The translations under genes were made by a program, and so were the position numbers. From DSUN01 sp035527715 (lineage in GTDB: Bacteria > Planctomycetota > PUPC01 > DSUN01): a stretch of DNA of 64,000 nt. The stretch is from the NCBI GenBank assembly GCA_035527715.1, contig DATKZY010000258.1, forward strand, positions 13,982 through 77,981. Reading direction: 5' to 3'. Below the pieces are notes generated by a model, which had not been told where the DNA came from, did no database searches, and was given only the letters and a program-made list of their open reading frames with translations. Numbering within the stretch: the stretch's first letter is position 1; each line of letters opens with the position of its first letter. Shown here in pieces: positions 23,571 through 32,514 of the stretch.

Positions 23571-26500
23571 ATGCCCACGCCATCCCCCGCCCCCGACTGG
23601 GCGAATCACCATCTGCTCCAGCGCAGCCGCGAGGACGCCCACGCCGTCCACGACCCGGGCCTCTTGCCCTGGCGCAAGCTCCTCAGCGGCACGTGGCAGT
23701 TCCACTGCGCCCCGTCGCCCGCCGCCGCGCCCGAGGGCTTCGAGCGGGTCGAGTTCGATGTCTCGGGCTGGGACCGCCTGCCCGTGCCTGGCAACTGGCA
23801 GATGCACGGCTACGGCACGCCCGTCTACTCAAACGTCCGCTACCCCTTCCCCGTGGACCCGCCGCACGTGCCCGACGCGAATCCCACGGGCTGCTATCGC
23901 CGCACGTTCGCGTTGCCGGCCGATTGGGCGGGGAGGCAGGTGTTCCTGCACTTCGGCGGCGTGAACTCGGCGTTCCACGTCTGGCTCAACGGCCAACCCG
24001 TCGGCTACAGCCAGGGGGCGCACCTGCCCTCCGAGTTCAACGTCACTGCCCTCGTGCGGCCGGGCGAGAACACCCTGGCCGTCCGCGTCTACCAGTGCTC
24101 CGACGGCGCGTATCTGGAGGACCAGGATTTCTGGCGGCTGAGCGGCATCTTCCGCGACGTGTGGCTCTTCGCCACCCCGACCGTTCACATGTTCGACGTG
24201 CGGGTCCGCACGCCGCTGGAGAACGACTACCAGGACGCGACGCTCGACGTCGCCGTGTCGCTGCGGAACTACGGGGCGAAAGGCGTCCGAGGCTGCTCCG
24301 TGGTGGCCAGGCTCCTCGACGCCGAGGGCCGCGTGGTGCTGGACCAGCCCGTGATGAACAAGATAATCATCGGCGCGGGCAAGGAGGTGGCCGTCGAAAT
24401 GGCCGCCCCCATCTCGAATCCCCGCAAGTGGAACGCCGAGGAGCCGTATCTCTACGAGCTACAGCTCTCGCTGTGCGACGCCAGGGGCCACGTCGTCGAG
24501 GCCGAGAGCATCCCCGTCGGCTTCCGACAGGTCGAGGTCAAGGGCCAACGCGTCCTCGTCAATGGCACGCCCATCAAGCTCCACGGCGTGAACCGCCACG
24601 ACATGAGCCCCGACACCGGCCACGCCGTCTCCCTCGCCCTGATGGAGCACGACGTGCGGCTGATGAAGCAGCACAACGTCAACGCCATCCGCACGTCCCA
24701 CTACCCGCCCGACCCGCGCCTGCTCGACCTGTGCGACCGCTACGGCCTCTGGGTGATTGACGAGGCGGACCTCGAGTGCCACGGCATGCAGCCCCTGTCG
24801 CGCCTCTCGGCCGACCCCGAGTGGGAGGCCGCCTACCTCGACCGCGCCGTTCGCATGGTCGAGCGGGACAAGAACCACCCTTGCATTATCATGTGGTCGC
24901 TCGGCAACGAGTCGGGCTACGGCCGGAACCACGACGCGATGGCCCGCTGGATTCGCAAGGCCGACCCCACCCGCCTCATCCACTACGAAGGCGCCGACGG
25001 CGCGCAGCGCTGGGACAAGAATGCCCACCGCCTCGCGCCCGGCCTCCTTGACGTCGAGAGCGAGATGTATCCCCACGTGGACCGCCTGGTCGAGCGGGGC
25101 CAGGTGACCGACGATCCCCGCCCCTACTTCATGTGCGAATACGCCCACGCGATGGGCCAGGGGCCGGGCAACCTCAAGGAATACTGGGAGGCCATTCGGG
25201 CCTGTCCCCGCCTCGTCGGCGGCTGCATCTGGGAGTGGGCCGACCACAGCATCCGCATGCACACGCAGGAGGGGGAAGAGTGGTTCGCCTACGGCGGCGA
25301 CTTCGGCGACCAGCCGAACGACGGGAACTTCTGCATTGACGGGTTGGTCTTCCCCGACCGCGTGCCGCACTCGGGCCTCATCGAATACAAGAGCGTCGTC
25401 CAGCCCGTGCACGTCGAGGCCGTGGACCTCCGGGCACCGCGAGCTGGCGAGTGGTCGGGCAGGATTCGCCTCGTGAACCGCAACGACTTCGCCTCGCTCG
25501 ATTATCTTGAGGGGCAGTGGTCGGTCCTGGAGGATGGTCGCGTCGTCGCCCAGGGCACGCTGCCGCCGCTCGACGTGCCGGCGCACGGGTCAGCCGAATT
25601 TGCCGTTCCCTGCGGAGCACGCGGAACGTTCCTCAACCTGAGGTTCGTGCTCAAGGAGGCCACGCTCTGGGCGCCAAGGGGCTACGAGGTCGCCTTCGCC
25701 CAGTTCCAGCTCCCCATCGAGGCGCCGGCGGCCCCCGCCATCCGCGTTACCGCGATGCCGCCGCTGAGAGCGGAGGAAGGCAGGGACGCCATCGAGATCG
25801 CGGGCGACGAGTTCCGCATCGCCTTCGACCGCCAGAGCGGCCTGATGACGGCATGGGAGTGGCAAGGGCTGTCGCTCCTCGCCCGCGGGCCTCAGGTTCA
25901 GCTCTGGCGCGCGCCGACGGACAACGATAAGCACCTGCGCAACGAGTGGGTCGCCGCAGGCTACGACCGGCTCGTGCACCGCATCGGCGCGGTCGAAGTC
26001 GAGGGGGTGAAGGGCAGGGCAGCGCGCATCCGCGTCGAGGCCACGCTCGGCGGCTGGGCCGTCGTCCCGCCATTCCGCTGCGCCTATACCTATTCCATCT
26101 ACGGCAGCGGCGACGTGGTGATTGAAACGGCCCTCGAACCGCTGAAGGACGGCTTGCCGCCGCTCCCGCGCTTCGGCCTCGAAATGCACCTGCCCGAGGG
26201 CTTCGAGCAGTTCGTCTGGTACGGCCTCGGACCCCACGAGTGCTACGCGGACCGCAAGGAGAGCGGCCGCGTCGGCGTCTACTGCGGCACGGTGAGCGAG
26301 CAGCACGTGCCTTACGTGAGGCCGCAGGAGAATGGCAACAAGGCCGACTGCCGCTGGGCCGCCGTCACCACGATTCGCGGCACGGGCCTCCTCGCCGTCG
26401 GCCTGCCCCTCATCAACGTCGGCGTCCAGCACTACACGCCCGAGGATCTCACGCGGGCGACCCACACCTATGAGCTGACGCCGCGGCCCGAGACCATTCT

Positions 26501-26675
26501 GCTCCTCGACCACGCGCACAACGGCCTGGGCAGCAACAGTTGCGGCCCGCGCGAGCTGGAGAAGTACCGCCTCTTCGCCAGGCCGATGCGCTTTGCCGTG
26601 CGGCTGAAGCCGTTCACGTGCGACGCCGTGCCGCCGATGGCGCTGAGCAAGCAAACGTTCGAGGCGCTCGGGTGA
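23571..26675 (+). CDS. lacZ: Beta-galactosidase, glycoside hydrolase family 2
   Basis: A 1034-residue LacZ-size enzyme. The sugar-binding domain has SGTWQFHC, LPVPGNWQMHGYGTPVYSNV, CYRRTFALP and FHVWLNGQPVGYSQGAHLPS. Immunoglobulin-like domains follow, then the TIM barrel with KLHGVNRHDMSPDTGHAV, the acid/base E447 in IIMWSLGNESGYGRN and the nucleophile E523 in FMCEYAHAMGQGPGNL. The C-terminal Bgal small-chain domain includes WRAPTDNDKH and WYGLGPHECYADR. No signal peptide is visible, so it is cytoplasmic. Complete and well conserved; it stands alone with its own promoter. Confidence 0.96.
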   Translation: MPTPSPAPDWANHHLLQRSREDAHAVHDPGLLPWRKLLSGTWQFHCAPSPAAAPEGFERVEFDVSGWDRLPVPGNWQMHGYGTPVYSNVRYPFPVDPPHVPDANPTGCYRRTFALPADWAGRQVFLHFGGVNSAFHVWLNGQPVGYSQGAHLPSEFNVTALVRPGENTLAVRVYQCSDGAYLEDQDFWRLSGIFRDVWLFATPTVHMFDVRVRTPLENDYQDATLDVAVSLRNYGAKGVRGCSVVARLLDAEGRVVLDQPVMNKIIIGAGKEVAVEMAAPISNPRKWNAEEPYLYELQLSLCDARGHVVEAESIPVGFRQVEVKGQRVLVNGTPIKLHGVNRHDMSPDTGHAVSLALMEHDVRLMKQHNVNAIRTSHYPPDPRLLDLCDRYGLWVIDEADLECHGMQPLSRLSADPEWEAAYLDRAVRMVERDKNHPCIIMWSLGNESGYGRNHDAMARWIRKADPTRLIHYEGADGAQRWDKNAHRLAPGLLDVESEMYPHVDRLVERGQVTDDPRPYFMCEYAHAMGQGPGNLKEYWEAIRACPRLVGGCIWEWADHSIRMHTQEGEEWFAYGGDFGDQPNDGNFCIDGLVFPDRVPHSGLIEYKSVVQPVHVEAVDLRAPRAGEWSGRIRLVNRNDFASLDYLEGQWSVLEDGRVVAQGTLPPLDVPAHGSAEFAVPCGARGTFLNLRFVLKEATLWAPRGYEVAFAQFQLPIEAPAAPAIRVTAMPPLRAEEGRDAIEIAGDEFRIAFDRQSGLMTAWEWQGLSLLARGPQVQLWRAPTDNDKHLRNEWVAAGYDRLVHRIGAVEVEGVKGRAARIRVEATLGGWAVVPPFRCAYTYSIYGSGDVVIETALEPLKDGLPPLPRFGLEMHLPEGFEQFVWYGLGPHECYADRKESGRVGVYCGTVSEQHVPYVRPQENGNKADCRWAAVTTIRGTGLLAVGLPLINVGVQHYTPEDLTRATHTYELTPRPETILLLDHAHNGLGSNSCGPRELEKYRLFARPMRFAVRLKPFTCDAVPPMALSKQTFEALG

Positions 26676-26680
26676 GCGTG

Positions 26681-26778
26681 ATGGGACCTATGGGACAGAT
26701 GGGACGAATGCGACGCGACGGGCTCTTCTGCTGTCCCATACGTCCCATCTGTCCCATCTGTCCCATCTGTCCCATTCT
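26681..26778. repeat. Inverted tandem-repeat element, 9-base word ATGGGACAG
   Basis: The left arm (26681-26715) holds ATGGGACCT, ATGGGACAG, ATGGGACGA and a degenerate unit. The right arm (26732-26778) holds TCCCATCTG four times with drift. It begins five bases after the lacZ stop and ends 26 bases before the next start. Confidence 0.88.
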
Positions 26779-26804
26779 GACCACCGCCTCACGGAGCCCA
26801 TAGG

Positions 26805-29645
26805 ATGAGCACAGTATCCCGGCGAGCCCTGTCCTGCCTTGTGGCCCTGCTGCTGGCCCTCCCCGCGGCGCTTCTCGCCGCCGAGCCGGGTCCGCTCGAC
26901 AAGGCCCGCGACGCGATTCTCCACGGCAAGTACGACGAGGGGCTGAAGGGCATCGAGGCCCTCCTCGCCAAGCCCGACCCAAAGACCGAGGCCGACGCCC
27001 GCGGCCTGCGCATCCGCGCCTTCCTCGAGACCGGCCGCTACAAGGAGGCCATCGCCGAGGGCGAGGCCCTCACCAAGGCCGCGCCAGATACGCCCGACGC
27101 CTTGTGCGGGCACGCGACCGCGCTCATCGAGGTCGGCCGCTACGACGAGGCGGCCAAGCTCCTCGCCCGCGCCCTCGAACGCGACAAGGATCACCTGAAG
27201 GCCCGCGTCCTCACGCTCGAGCTGGCCGACCTCACGGGCAAGCAGGACGTCTTCGACGCCCAGGTCGGCTACTTCTTCGCCCTCTACAACCAGAACAAGG
27301 CGAAGACCGCCGACGCCCTCGCCGCCGTCGCCCGAGCCGTCCGCAAGGAGGACCCCCGGGGCGCCTGGAACGCCTACCAGGAGGCGATGGGACTCGACCC
27401 GAATTCCACCGACATCCTGGTCGCCGCGGGCTTCCACACCCTCGACAAGTATGCCTGGCCCCTCGCCCGCAAGAGCCTGGAAGCCGCCCTGAAGATCAAC
27501 CCCAACCTCGCCCTCGCTCATGCCGGCCTCGGCCTCATCCAGCTCGCCACGGGCAACCACGCCGGCGCCCAGCAAGCCGTCGAGGCCGCCCGCAAGGCCA
27601 ACCCCCGTCTCATCCTCGCCCACCTGATGCGGGCCATGATGCTCGCGGTGGACGAGAAGAGCGCGGAGAGCCTGGCCGAGATCAACGCCGCCCTCGCCGT
27701 CAATCCCCAGCACCCCGAGGCCCTGTCGTTTCTCGCTGCCCACTACGAGGCCGTCGGCAACGCCGCCGAGCGCGACAAGGTGATGGAGCGGGTCCTCAAG
27801 ATCAACCCCAAGCACGCCGAGCTCTACACCACCCTCGCCCAGGCCAGCGAACGCCTCCGCCGCACCCCCGCCGCCGTCGCCTGGGCGAAGAAGGCCATCG
27901 AGCTCGACCCCGACTTCTGGCACGGCTACTACCTCGCGGGGATGAACCTGCTCCGCGCCGGCGAAGAGGCCGAGGGCTACCGCCTCCTCGACAAGGCATT
28001 CGAGCTGAACAAGTTCAACGTCTGGGCCTTCAACACCCTCACCGTCCTCGACCGCGACCTGAAGAAGAAGGAATTCGCCTACCACGAGACCCCGCACTTC
28101 TTCGTGAAGCTCGACAAGACGGAGGACAATATTCTCTGGCCCTATCTCGAATCGCTCATCGAGCCGATGTACGACGCCCTCGCCCGCAAGTACGCTGTCA
28201 CCCCCGTCGGCCCCAAGCAGTACGGCGAGCGAACGCTCGTGCTCCTCTACCCCAAGCACGAGGAGTTTTCGGCGCGGACGATGGGCCTGCCCGGCCTGAG
28301 CGCCCTGGGGGCCTGCCTTGGCCAGGTCATCACCATGCCCTCGCCGCGCCTGAGCCGGATGAACCCCGCCAACGCCTTCAACTGGCGACACGTCCTCATC
28401 CACGAGTTCGCACACGTCCTCACCCTTCAGAAGACCCGCTACAACATCCCCCGCTGGTTCACCGAGGGCCTGAGCGTGCTGGAGGAGGGCGACACGCGGG
28501 TCAACTGGGACCCCATTCTCGCCCACGCCCTGGCGAACAACCAGCTCCTGCCCATCGAGGACCTCAACGCCGGGTTCACCCGCCCCAAGTTCCCCACCCA
28601 GGTGCCCCTGTGCTACTACCACGCCATGCTCATTTGCCGTTACCTCCAGGAGACCTGTGGCCCCGAGGTCTTCGGCAAAATGCTCGACATGTACCGCGAC
28701 GGCAAGAAAACCGAGGAGGTGCTGCCCAAGGCCACGGGCAAGACCCTCAAGCAGCTCAACGACGAGTCAATGGCCTATGTCCGCCGCTACGCCGAGCAGA
28801 TCAAGATCTCCGAGCCACCCCCCAACAAGGAGGCCCTCAAGAAGCTCGAAGAACAGGCCAAGAAAGAGGAGAAGAACGCCGACCTGTGGACCCAGATCGC
28901 CTCGGGCTGCCTGGCCGCGCGGCGCTTCGACGACGCGCGCAAGGCCGCCCAGAAGGCCATCGAGCTACAGCCCAAGCTCGCCCGCGCCCATGCCATCCTC
29001 GGCCTTATCGCCCTCCAGCACGACAAGAAGCCCGACGAGGCGAGGAAGCACCTCCGCGCCGCCAAGGAGGCCGACCCCGCCTACTTCTTCGCCCCCTTCC
29101 ACCTGGCCAACCTCGCCCAGCAGGAGGGCAAGACCGACGAGGCGATCGCCGAGCTGGAGGCCGCCCGCAAGATCTACCCCCGCTTCTACCAGGGCCGCTC
29201 GAGCCTTCAGGAGCGCCTCGCCGATCTCTACATCAAGACGGGCAAGCCGAAGCAGGCCATCGCCGTCCTCCGCGAGGGAACGGCCCTCGTCGCCTCGAAC
29301 CCCCGCACCCTCGTGAAGCTCGCCGAACTCCTCGCCAAGGAGGGTCAGCACGCTGAGGCCGCCGCGACCTACCTCGACGCCATCTACGTGGACCCCTACG
29401 ACCCTCAGATCCACCTGGCCGCCGCGAAGGAGTACGAGGCGGTCGACGCCGTGGACGCCGCGATCCGCGAGTACGCCGTAGCCGCGGCCATCGAGCCGAC
29501 CCATCTGCCCACCCTCATCGCCCGCGCCCAGGCCTGGGCCGTCGCGGGCAAGGCCGACGCCGTCCGCAAGGCCCTCGCCGCCGTCCGCCGACTCGACCCC
29601 CAGAACCCCGAGGCTGCGAAGATCGAGAAGTTGCTGCCGAAGTAG
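26805..29645 (+). CDS. Exported TPR protein with central gluzincin (peptidase MA-like) metalloprotease domain
   Basis: A 946-residue protein. A signal peptide (RRALSCLVALLLALPAALLA) precedes about 400 residues of TPR repeats (for example GHATALIEVGRYDEAAKLLA, SLEAALKINPNLALAHAGLG). A central protease-like domain shows HVLIHEFAHVLTLQ (H533, E534, H537 as zinc and catalytic residues) and WFTEGLSVLEEG (E554 as third ligand). More TPRs follow to the end (AQKAIELQPKLARAHAILGL). The design matches the peptidase MA family flanked by TPRs seen in planctomycetes. It probably acts in the periplasm; the substrate is unknown. Confidence 0.88.
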   Translation: MSTVSRRALSCLVALLLALPAALLAAEPGPLDKARDAILHGKYDEGLKGIEALLAKPDPKTEADARGLRIRAFLETGRYKEAIAEGEALTKAAPDTPDALCGHATALIEVGRYDEAAKLLARALERDKDHLKARVLTLELADLTGKQDVFDAQVGYFFALYNQNKAKTADALAAVARAVRKEDPRGAWNAYQEAMGLDPNSTDILVAAGFHTLDKYAWPLARKSLEAALKINPNLALAHAGLGLIQLATGNHAGAQQAVEAARKANPRLILAHLMRAMMLAVDEKSAESLAEINAALAVNPQHPEALSFLAAHYEAVGNAAERDKVMERVLKINPKHAELYTTLAQASERLRRTPAAVAWAKKAIELDPDFWHGYYLAGMNLLRAGEEAEGYRLLDKAFELNKFNVWAFNTLTVLDRDLKKKEFAYHETPHFFVKLDKTEDNILWPYLESLIEPMYDALARKYAVTPVGPKQYGERTLVLLYPKHEEFSARTMGLPGLSALGACLGQVITMPSPRLSRMNPANAFNWRHVLIHEFAHVLTLQKTRYNIPRWFTEGLSVLEEGDTRVNWDPILAHALANNQLLPIEDLNAGFTRPKFPTQVPLCYYHAMLICRYLQETCGPEVFGKMLDMYRDGKKTEEVLPKATGKTLKQLNDESMAYVRRYAEQIKISEPPPNKEALKKLEEQAKKEEKNADLWTQIASGCLAARRFDDARKAAQKAIELQPKLARAHAILGLIALQHDKKPDEARKHLRAAKEADPAYFFAPFHLANLAQQEGKTDEAIAELEAARKIYPRFYQGRSSLQERLADLYIKTGKPKQAIAVLREGTALVASNPRTLVKLAELLAKEGQHAEAAATYLDAIYVDPYDPQIHLAAAKEYEAVDAVDAAIREYAVAAAIEPTHLPTLIARAQAWAVAGKADAVRKALAAVRRLDPQNPEAAKIEKLLPK

Positions 29646-29650
29646 CCCCC

Positions 29651-29679
29651 TTGAAATCGCCGCGGCGCGGGGGTATGAT
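29651..29679 (+). promoter_or_regulatory. Promoter of the 29721 coiled-coil membrane protein gene
   Basis: TTGAAA (29651-29656), 17-base spacer, TATGAT (29674-29679), starting five bases after the preceding stop codon. Confidence 0.75.
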
Positions 29680-29720
29680 AGGGCAGGGGCGGCGAAGAGC
29701 TTCTGCACGGGGGGTCGGGC

Positions 29721-31058
29721 ATGGGCACGCAAGAGATCGCCTTGGGCAAGACCAGCCAGCGGCTCCTGAGCCAAGTGGCGCTCCGCCAGCGCCTCGCCGT
29801 CGCAGCACGGCGGTCCTACCTGTTCGCGCTCGCCCTCGCCGCCCTCTATGCCGTCTTGCTCCTCGTGTCGCGCCTCCTCGGCCTCATCCCCAACTGGTTC
29901 GAGCCGCTCACGCTGGCGGCCGTGCCCGGCGCCGCGCTCGTGCTGGCCATTGCTCTGGACCGCCGGCCGACGGCCGCCGACGCCGCCCGGCGGGTGGACG
30001 CGGCGGCCGGCACCCACGACCTGTTCCTCACCAGTTCGCTCCTCGCGCAGGCCCCCGGCGAGTTCAAGCCCATCGTCCTGGCCCAGGCCGAGGAGCGCGC
30101 GGGCAAGCTGGCGCCCAAGCGCATCGTGCCCTTCCGTTGGGAGGACAAGGCGGCGCACGTGGCCGCCGCGCTGCTCGTGCTCTTCCTCGGCGCGCGGTTC
30201 CTGCCCCAGCTCGACCCCTTCGGCCGCGAGAAGCAGCGCCAGGACGACGCCCAGCGCCGCCGCCACCTCGCCGAGACCCGGAAGGCCACCGAGGCCCGCC
30301 TCGCGCTCCTCCAGAAGGCCAACCCCGAGGCCAAGACCTCCGAAGAGGCCCGCCGGGCCATCGAGGAGCTGAAGCAGACCTTCAACGCGATGAAGCCCAG
30401 GGACAAACAGGGGAACCTCAAGCGCCTCGCCGAGGCCCAGAGAGACCTCGGCCAGCTCTGGCGCAAGCGGAGCGAGGACCGCCTGAAGGACGCCTTCGAC
30501 CGCGGGATGGACGCCCAGCGCCTCGGCGCCGGCCAGGGCCAGAAGGCCGAGGAGTGGAAGCGCCGCCTCCAGCGCGGCGACGCCTCCGCGCTCAAGAAAG
30601 AAGCCCAGGAGATGCTCGACAAGGCCCGCCGCCTCGAGCAGCTCAGCGACTCCGCCGAGAAGCGCAAGGCGGCCGAGGAGCTGCGCCAGCAGCTCAAGAG
30701 CCTCTCCGAGTTCCTCGCCAACAACGCCTCGTCCAAGAGCCTCCAGGAGGCCGTCAACCGCGCGCTCGAGCAACTGACAACGGCCGAGAACCAGGGCCTC
30801 TCGAAGGAGGCGATGAAAGCCGTCCAGGAATCCCTCAAGCTCGCGGGCATGGAGATGGACGGCCTCGCGCAGGCAATCCGCGACCTCCAGGCCCTCGAGA
30901 AGGGCCTCTCCGCCGCCCAGCTCGCCAAGATGCTCAACGCCCTGAAGGGCCTCGACGGCGCCGGCACCGATGGCCTCAAGGACATCGAGGACTACGAGGA
31001 GTTCTACAAGAAGCTCATGGCCCAGGCCGGCGGCTGCTCCGCACACGGGCCTGGGTGA
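29721..31058 (+). CDS. Membrane protein with long coiled coil (DUF4175-like); reading frame ended by UGA in a Gly-rich linker
   Basis: The 445-residue product has two N-terminal helices (LFALALAALYAVLLLVSRLL; LTLAAVPGAALVLAIAL). A segment RRVDAAAGTHDLFLTSSLLA is shared in position with the 1594-2685 protein (AADAQLGLQERLSSALA). A third helix (AAALLVLFLGARFLPQL) and about 260 residues of charged coiled coil follow. The frame stops at TGA 31056-31058 within a glycine-rich stretch and is open again in the same frame from 31080. The paralogue at 1594 does carry the C-terminal part seen at 31098-31409, so this gene may be truncated by stop mutations, split, or read through. The function is unknown. 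Confidence 0.72.
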   Translation: MGTQEIALGKTSQRLLSQVALRQRLAVAARRSYLFALALAALYAVLLLVSRLLGLIPNWFEPLTLAAVPGAALVLAIALDRRPTAADAARRVDAAAGTHDLFLTSSLLAQAPGEFKPIVLAQAEERAGKLAPKRIVPFRWEDKAAHVAAALLVLFLGARFLPQLDPFGREKQRQDDAQRRRHLAETRKATEARLALLQKANPEAKTSEEARRAIEELKQTFNAMKPRDKQGNLKRLAEAQRDLGQLWRKRSEDRLKDAFDRGMDAQRLGAGQGQKAEEWKRRLQRGDASALKKEAQEMLDKARRLEQLSDSAEKRKAAEELRQQLKSLSEFLANNASSKSLQEAVNRALEQLTTAENQGLSKEAMKAVQESLKLAGMEMDGLAQAIRDLQALEKGLSAAQLAKMLNALKGLDGAGTDGLKDIEDYEEFYKKLMAQAGGCSAHGPG

Positions 31059-31097
31059 AAGGGTGACGGCGCCGGGTGACCCGGCGCTGGAGCCGGG

Positions 31098-31409
31098 ATG
31101 GTCGGTCCCGGGATTGGCGAAGGCGGCAAGGCACCCGAGAAGCCCGACGAGAAGTCGCACTTCAAGACCGAGCGCTCCCGCTCCGCGCACACCGCGGGCA
31201 AGATCCTCCTCCAGTGGAAGGTCAAGGAGATGAGCGACCCCGGCTCCGTCAAGGAAAACTACCAGGCCCAGATCGAGGCCATCCAGCGCGGCGTCAGCGA
31301 GGCCATCCTTCAGGAGCAGGTGCCCCCTGGCTATCACGACACCATCAAGCGATACTTCGACTCCCTGAAGGAAACCCGTGATGAGCCAGCCCCGCCCAAG
31401 AAGCCATAG
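31098..31409 (+). CDS. C-terminal segment of the 29721 protein, in frame after two UGA codons
   Basis: Same frame as the preceding gene. The linker between them reads K-G-D-G-A-G, UGA (31077-31079), P-G-A-G-A-G, and then ATG 31098. GGAG lies five bases before this ATG, so separate translation is possible. The 103-residue peptide has TERSRSAHTAGKILLQWKVK, EMSDPGSVKENYQAQI and the ending VPPGYHDTIKRYFDSL, which parallels IPWQYRPLVRRYFSP at the end of the 1594-2685 protein. That parallel suggests it was the C-terminus of one protein. It overlaps the next gene by 29 bases. Confidence 0.6.
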   Translation: MVGPGIGEGGKAPEKPDEKSHFKTERSRSAHTAGKILLQWKVKEMSDPGSVKENYQAQIEAIQRGVSEAILQEQVPPGYHDTIKRYFDSLKETRDEPAPPKKP

Positions 31410-32514
31410 CTCCCCGTCCCTGTCGTCCTCGTCCTCGAACCATTGCGGGAGGGCGCGGCTCCCTGTCCTGTTGTTGCCCTTGGCGGTTCTCGCCGCCCTC
31501 CTCGCGGCCTATCTGCTCTTCTGGAAGCGCGGCGACGACCCGCTCGTCGTCTACTGCGCCCACGACTCCGTCTACTCCGAGAGAATCCTCCGCCAGTTCG
31601 CGGCTGAGACCGGCATCCCCGTCCAGCCCGTCTTCGACACCGAGGCGACGAAGAGCCTGGGCCTCGTCGAGCGCCTCATCCGCGAGAAGGACGCCCCTCG
31701 CTGCGACGTGTTCTGGAACAACGAACTCCTCGGCACCCTCGACCTCAAGGAGCGCGGCATCACGCTCCCCTACAAGGGCAGCGGCTACGCCCGCATCCCC
31801 GACAAGTTCAAGGACCCCGACGGCCACTGGACCGGCTTCGCCGCCCGCTTCCGCGTGTGGATCGTGAACACGAGGAAGCTGGCGGCGACGGAGGAGGCAA
31901 TCGCCAAAGCCCTTCAAGGCGACCTCTCGCGCGTCGCCATCGCCAAGCCCATCTATGGCACCACGCTGACGCACTACACGGTCCTCTGGCACTACTGGGG
32001 CGGCGACAAGCTCAAGGCCTGGCACAAAGAGTGGCGACAGCGCGGCGTTGTCGATGCCCGCGGCAACGCCCACGTGAAGGACCTCGTGGCCGACGGCGTG
32101 TGCGACCTGGGCCTCACGGACACCGACGACTACTTCGTCGCCTACGACGCCCACAAGCTGGTGGCGATGGTGCCCTTCAGGCTCGACAACGGCGCCACCA
32201 TCTGCATCCCGAACACCGTCTGCATCATCAGGGGCACCCGCCACCTGGCACAGGCTCAGAGGTTGGTGGACTACCTCCTCTCGGAGAAGTGCCAGGTGAA
32301 GCTTGCCCGTTCCACCTCGCGCCAGGTGCCGTTGGTCATCTCAACTGCAACGCAGGGGCCGGCGGGCCTCACAGTGGGCATGCGTTGGGTCGGGATGGAC
32401 GGCGCGAACTGGCCCGCCATGAGTTCCTGGGTTGACTCCGGATATCCCCTGGCGACCCTCGGCCCCGCCCGCGCCGAGTGCCTGGCGTGGCTGAAGTCGG
32501 AATACGCCAAATGA
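31381..32514 (+). CDS. Iron-type ABC transporter substrate-binding protein, membrane-anchored
   Basis: A 377-residue binding protein of the ferric iron / sulfate-like class. Residues 1-20 are a Ser-rich stretch encoded by a GTCCTCGTCCTCG repeat. They are followed by an uncleaved-looking membrane anchor (LPVLLLPLAVLAALLAAYLL) and the periplasmic fold (VVYCAHDSVYSERILRQFAA, RCDVFWNNELLGTLDLKERG, IYGTTLTHYTVLWHYWGG, VCDLGLTDTDDYFVAYDAHK). ATG 31381 is chosen over GTG 31378 because both share the AAGGA upstream and ATG is the commoner start. The gene is coupled to the permease by ATGA. The substrate is uncertain; Fe(III) is the usual one. Confidence 0.86.
   Translation: MSQPRPRSHSSPSLSSSSSNHCGRARLPVLLLPLAVLAALLAAYLLFWKRGDDPLVVYCAHDSVYSERILRQFAAETGIPVQPVFDTEATKSLGLVERLIREKDAPRCDVFWNNELLGTLDLKERGITLPYKGSGYARIPDKFKDPDGHWTGFAARFRVWIVNTRKLAATEEAIAKALQGDLSRVAIAKPIYGTTLTHYTVLWHYWGGDKLKAWHKEWRQRGVVDARGNAHVKDLVADGVCDLGLTDTDDYFVAYDAHKLVAMVPFRLDNGATICIPNTVCIIRGTRHLAQAQRLVDYLLSEKCQVKLARSTSRQVPLVISTATQGPAGLTVGMRWVGMDGANWPAMSSWVDSGYPLATLGPARAECLAWLKSEYAK

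Noticed and set aside
31056..31079. Selenocysteine insertion at the two UGA codons, tempting because yedF and DUF3343 are in the window
   Set aside because: The UGAs lie in a flexible Gly-rich linker with no active-site context, no clear SECIS-like hairpin follows the first, and glycine codons one base away explain the alignment better.
26688..31337. Long minus-strand frames opposite the TPR protease and coiled-coil genes
   Set aside because: They mirror real plus-strand genes with clear signal peptides and domains. The antisense products are Leu/Gly/Val-rich with no motifs.
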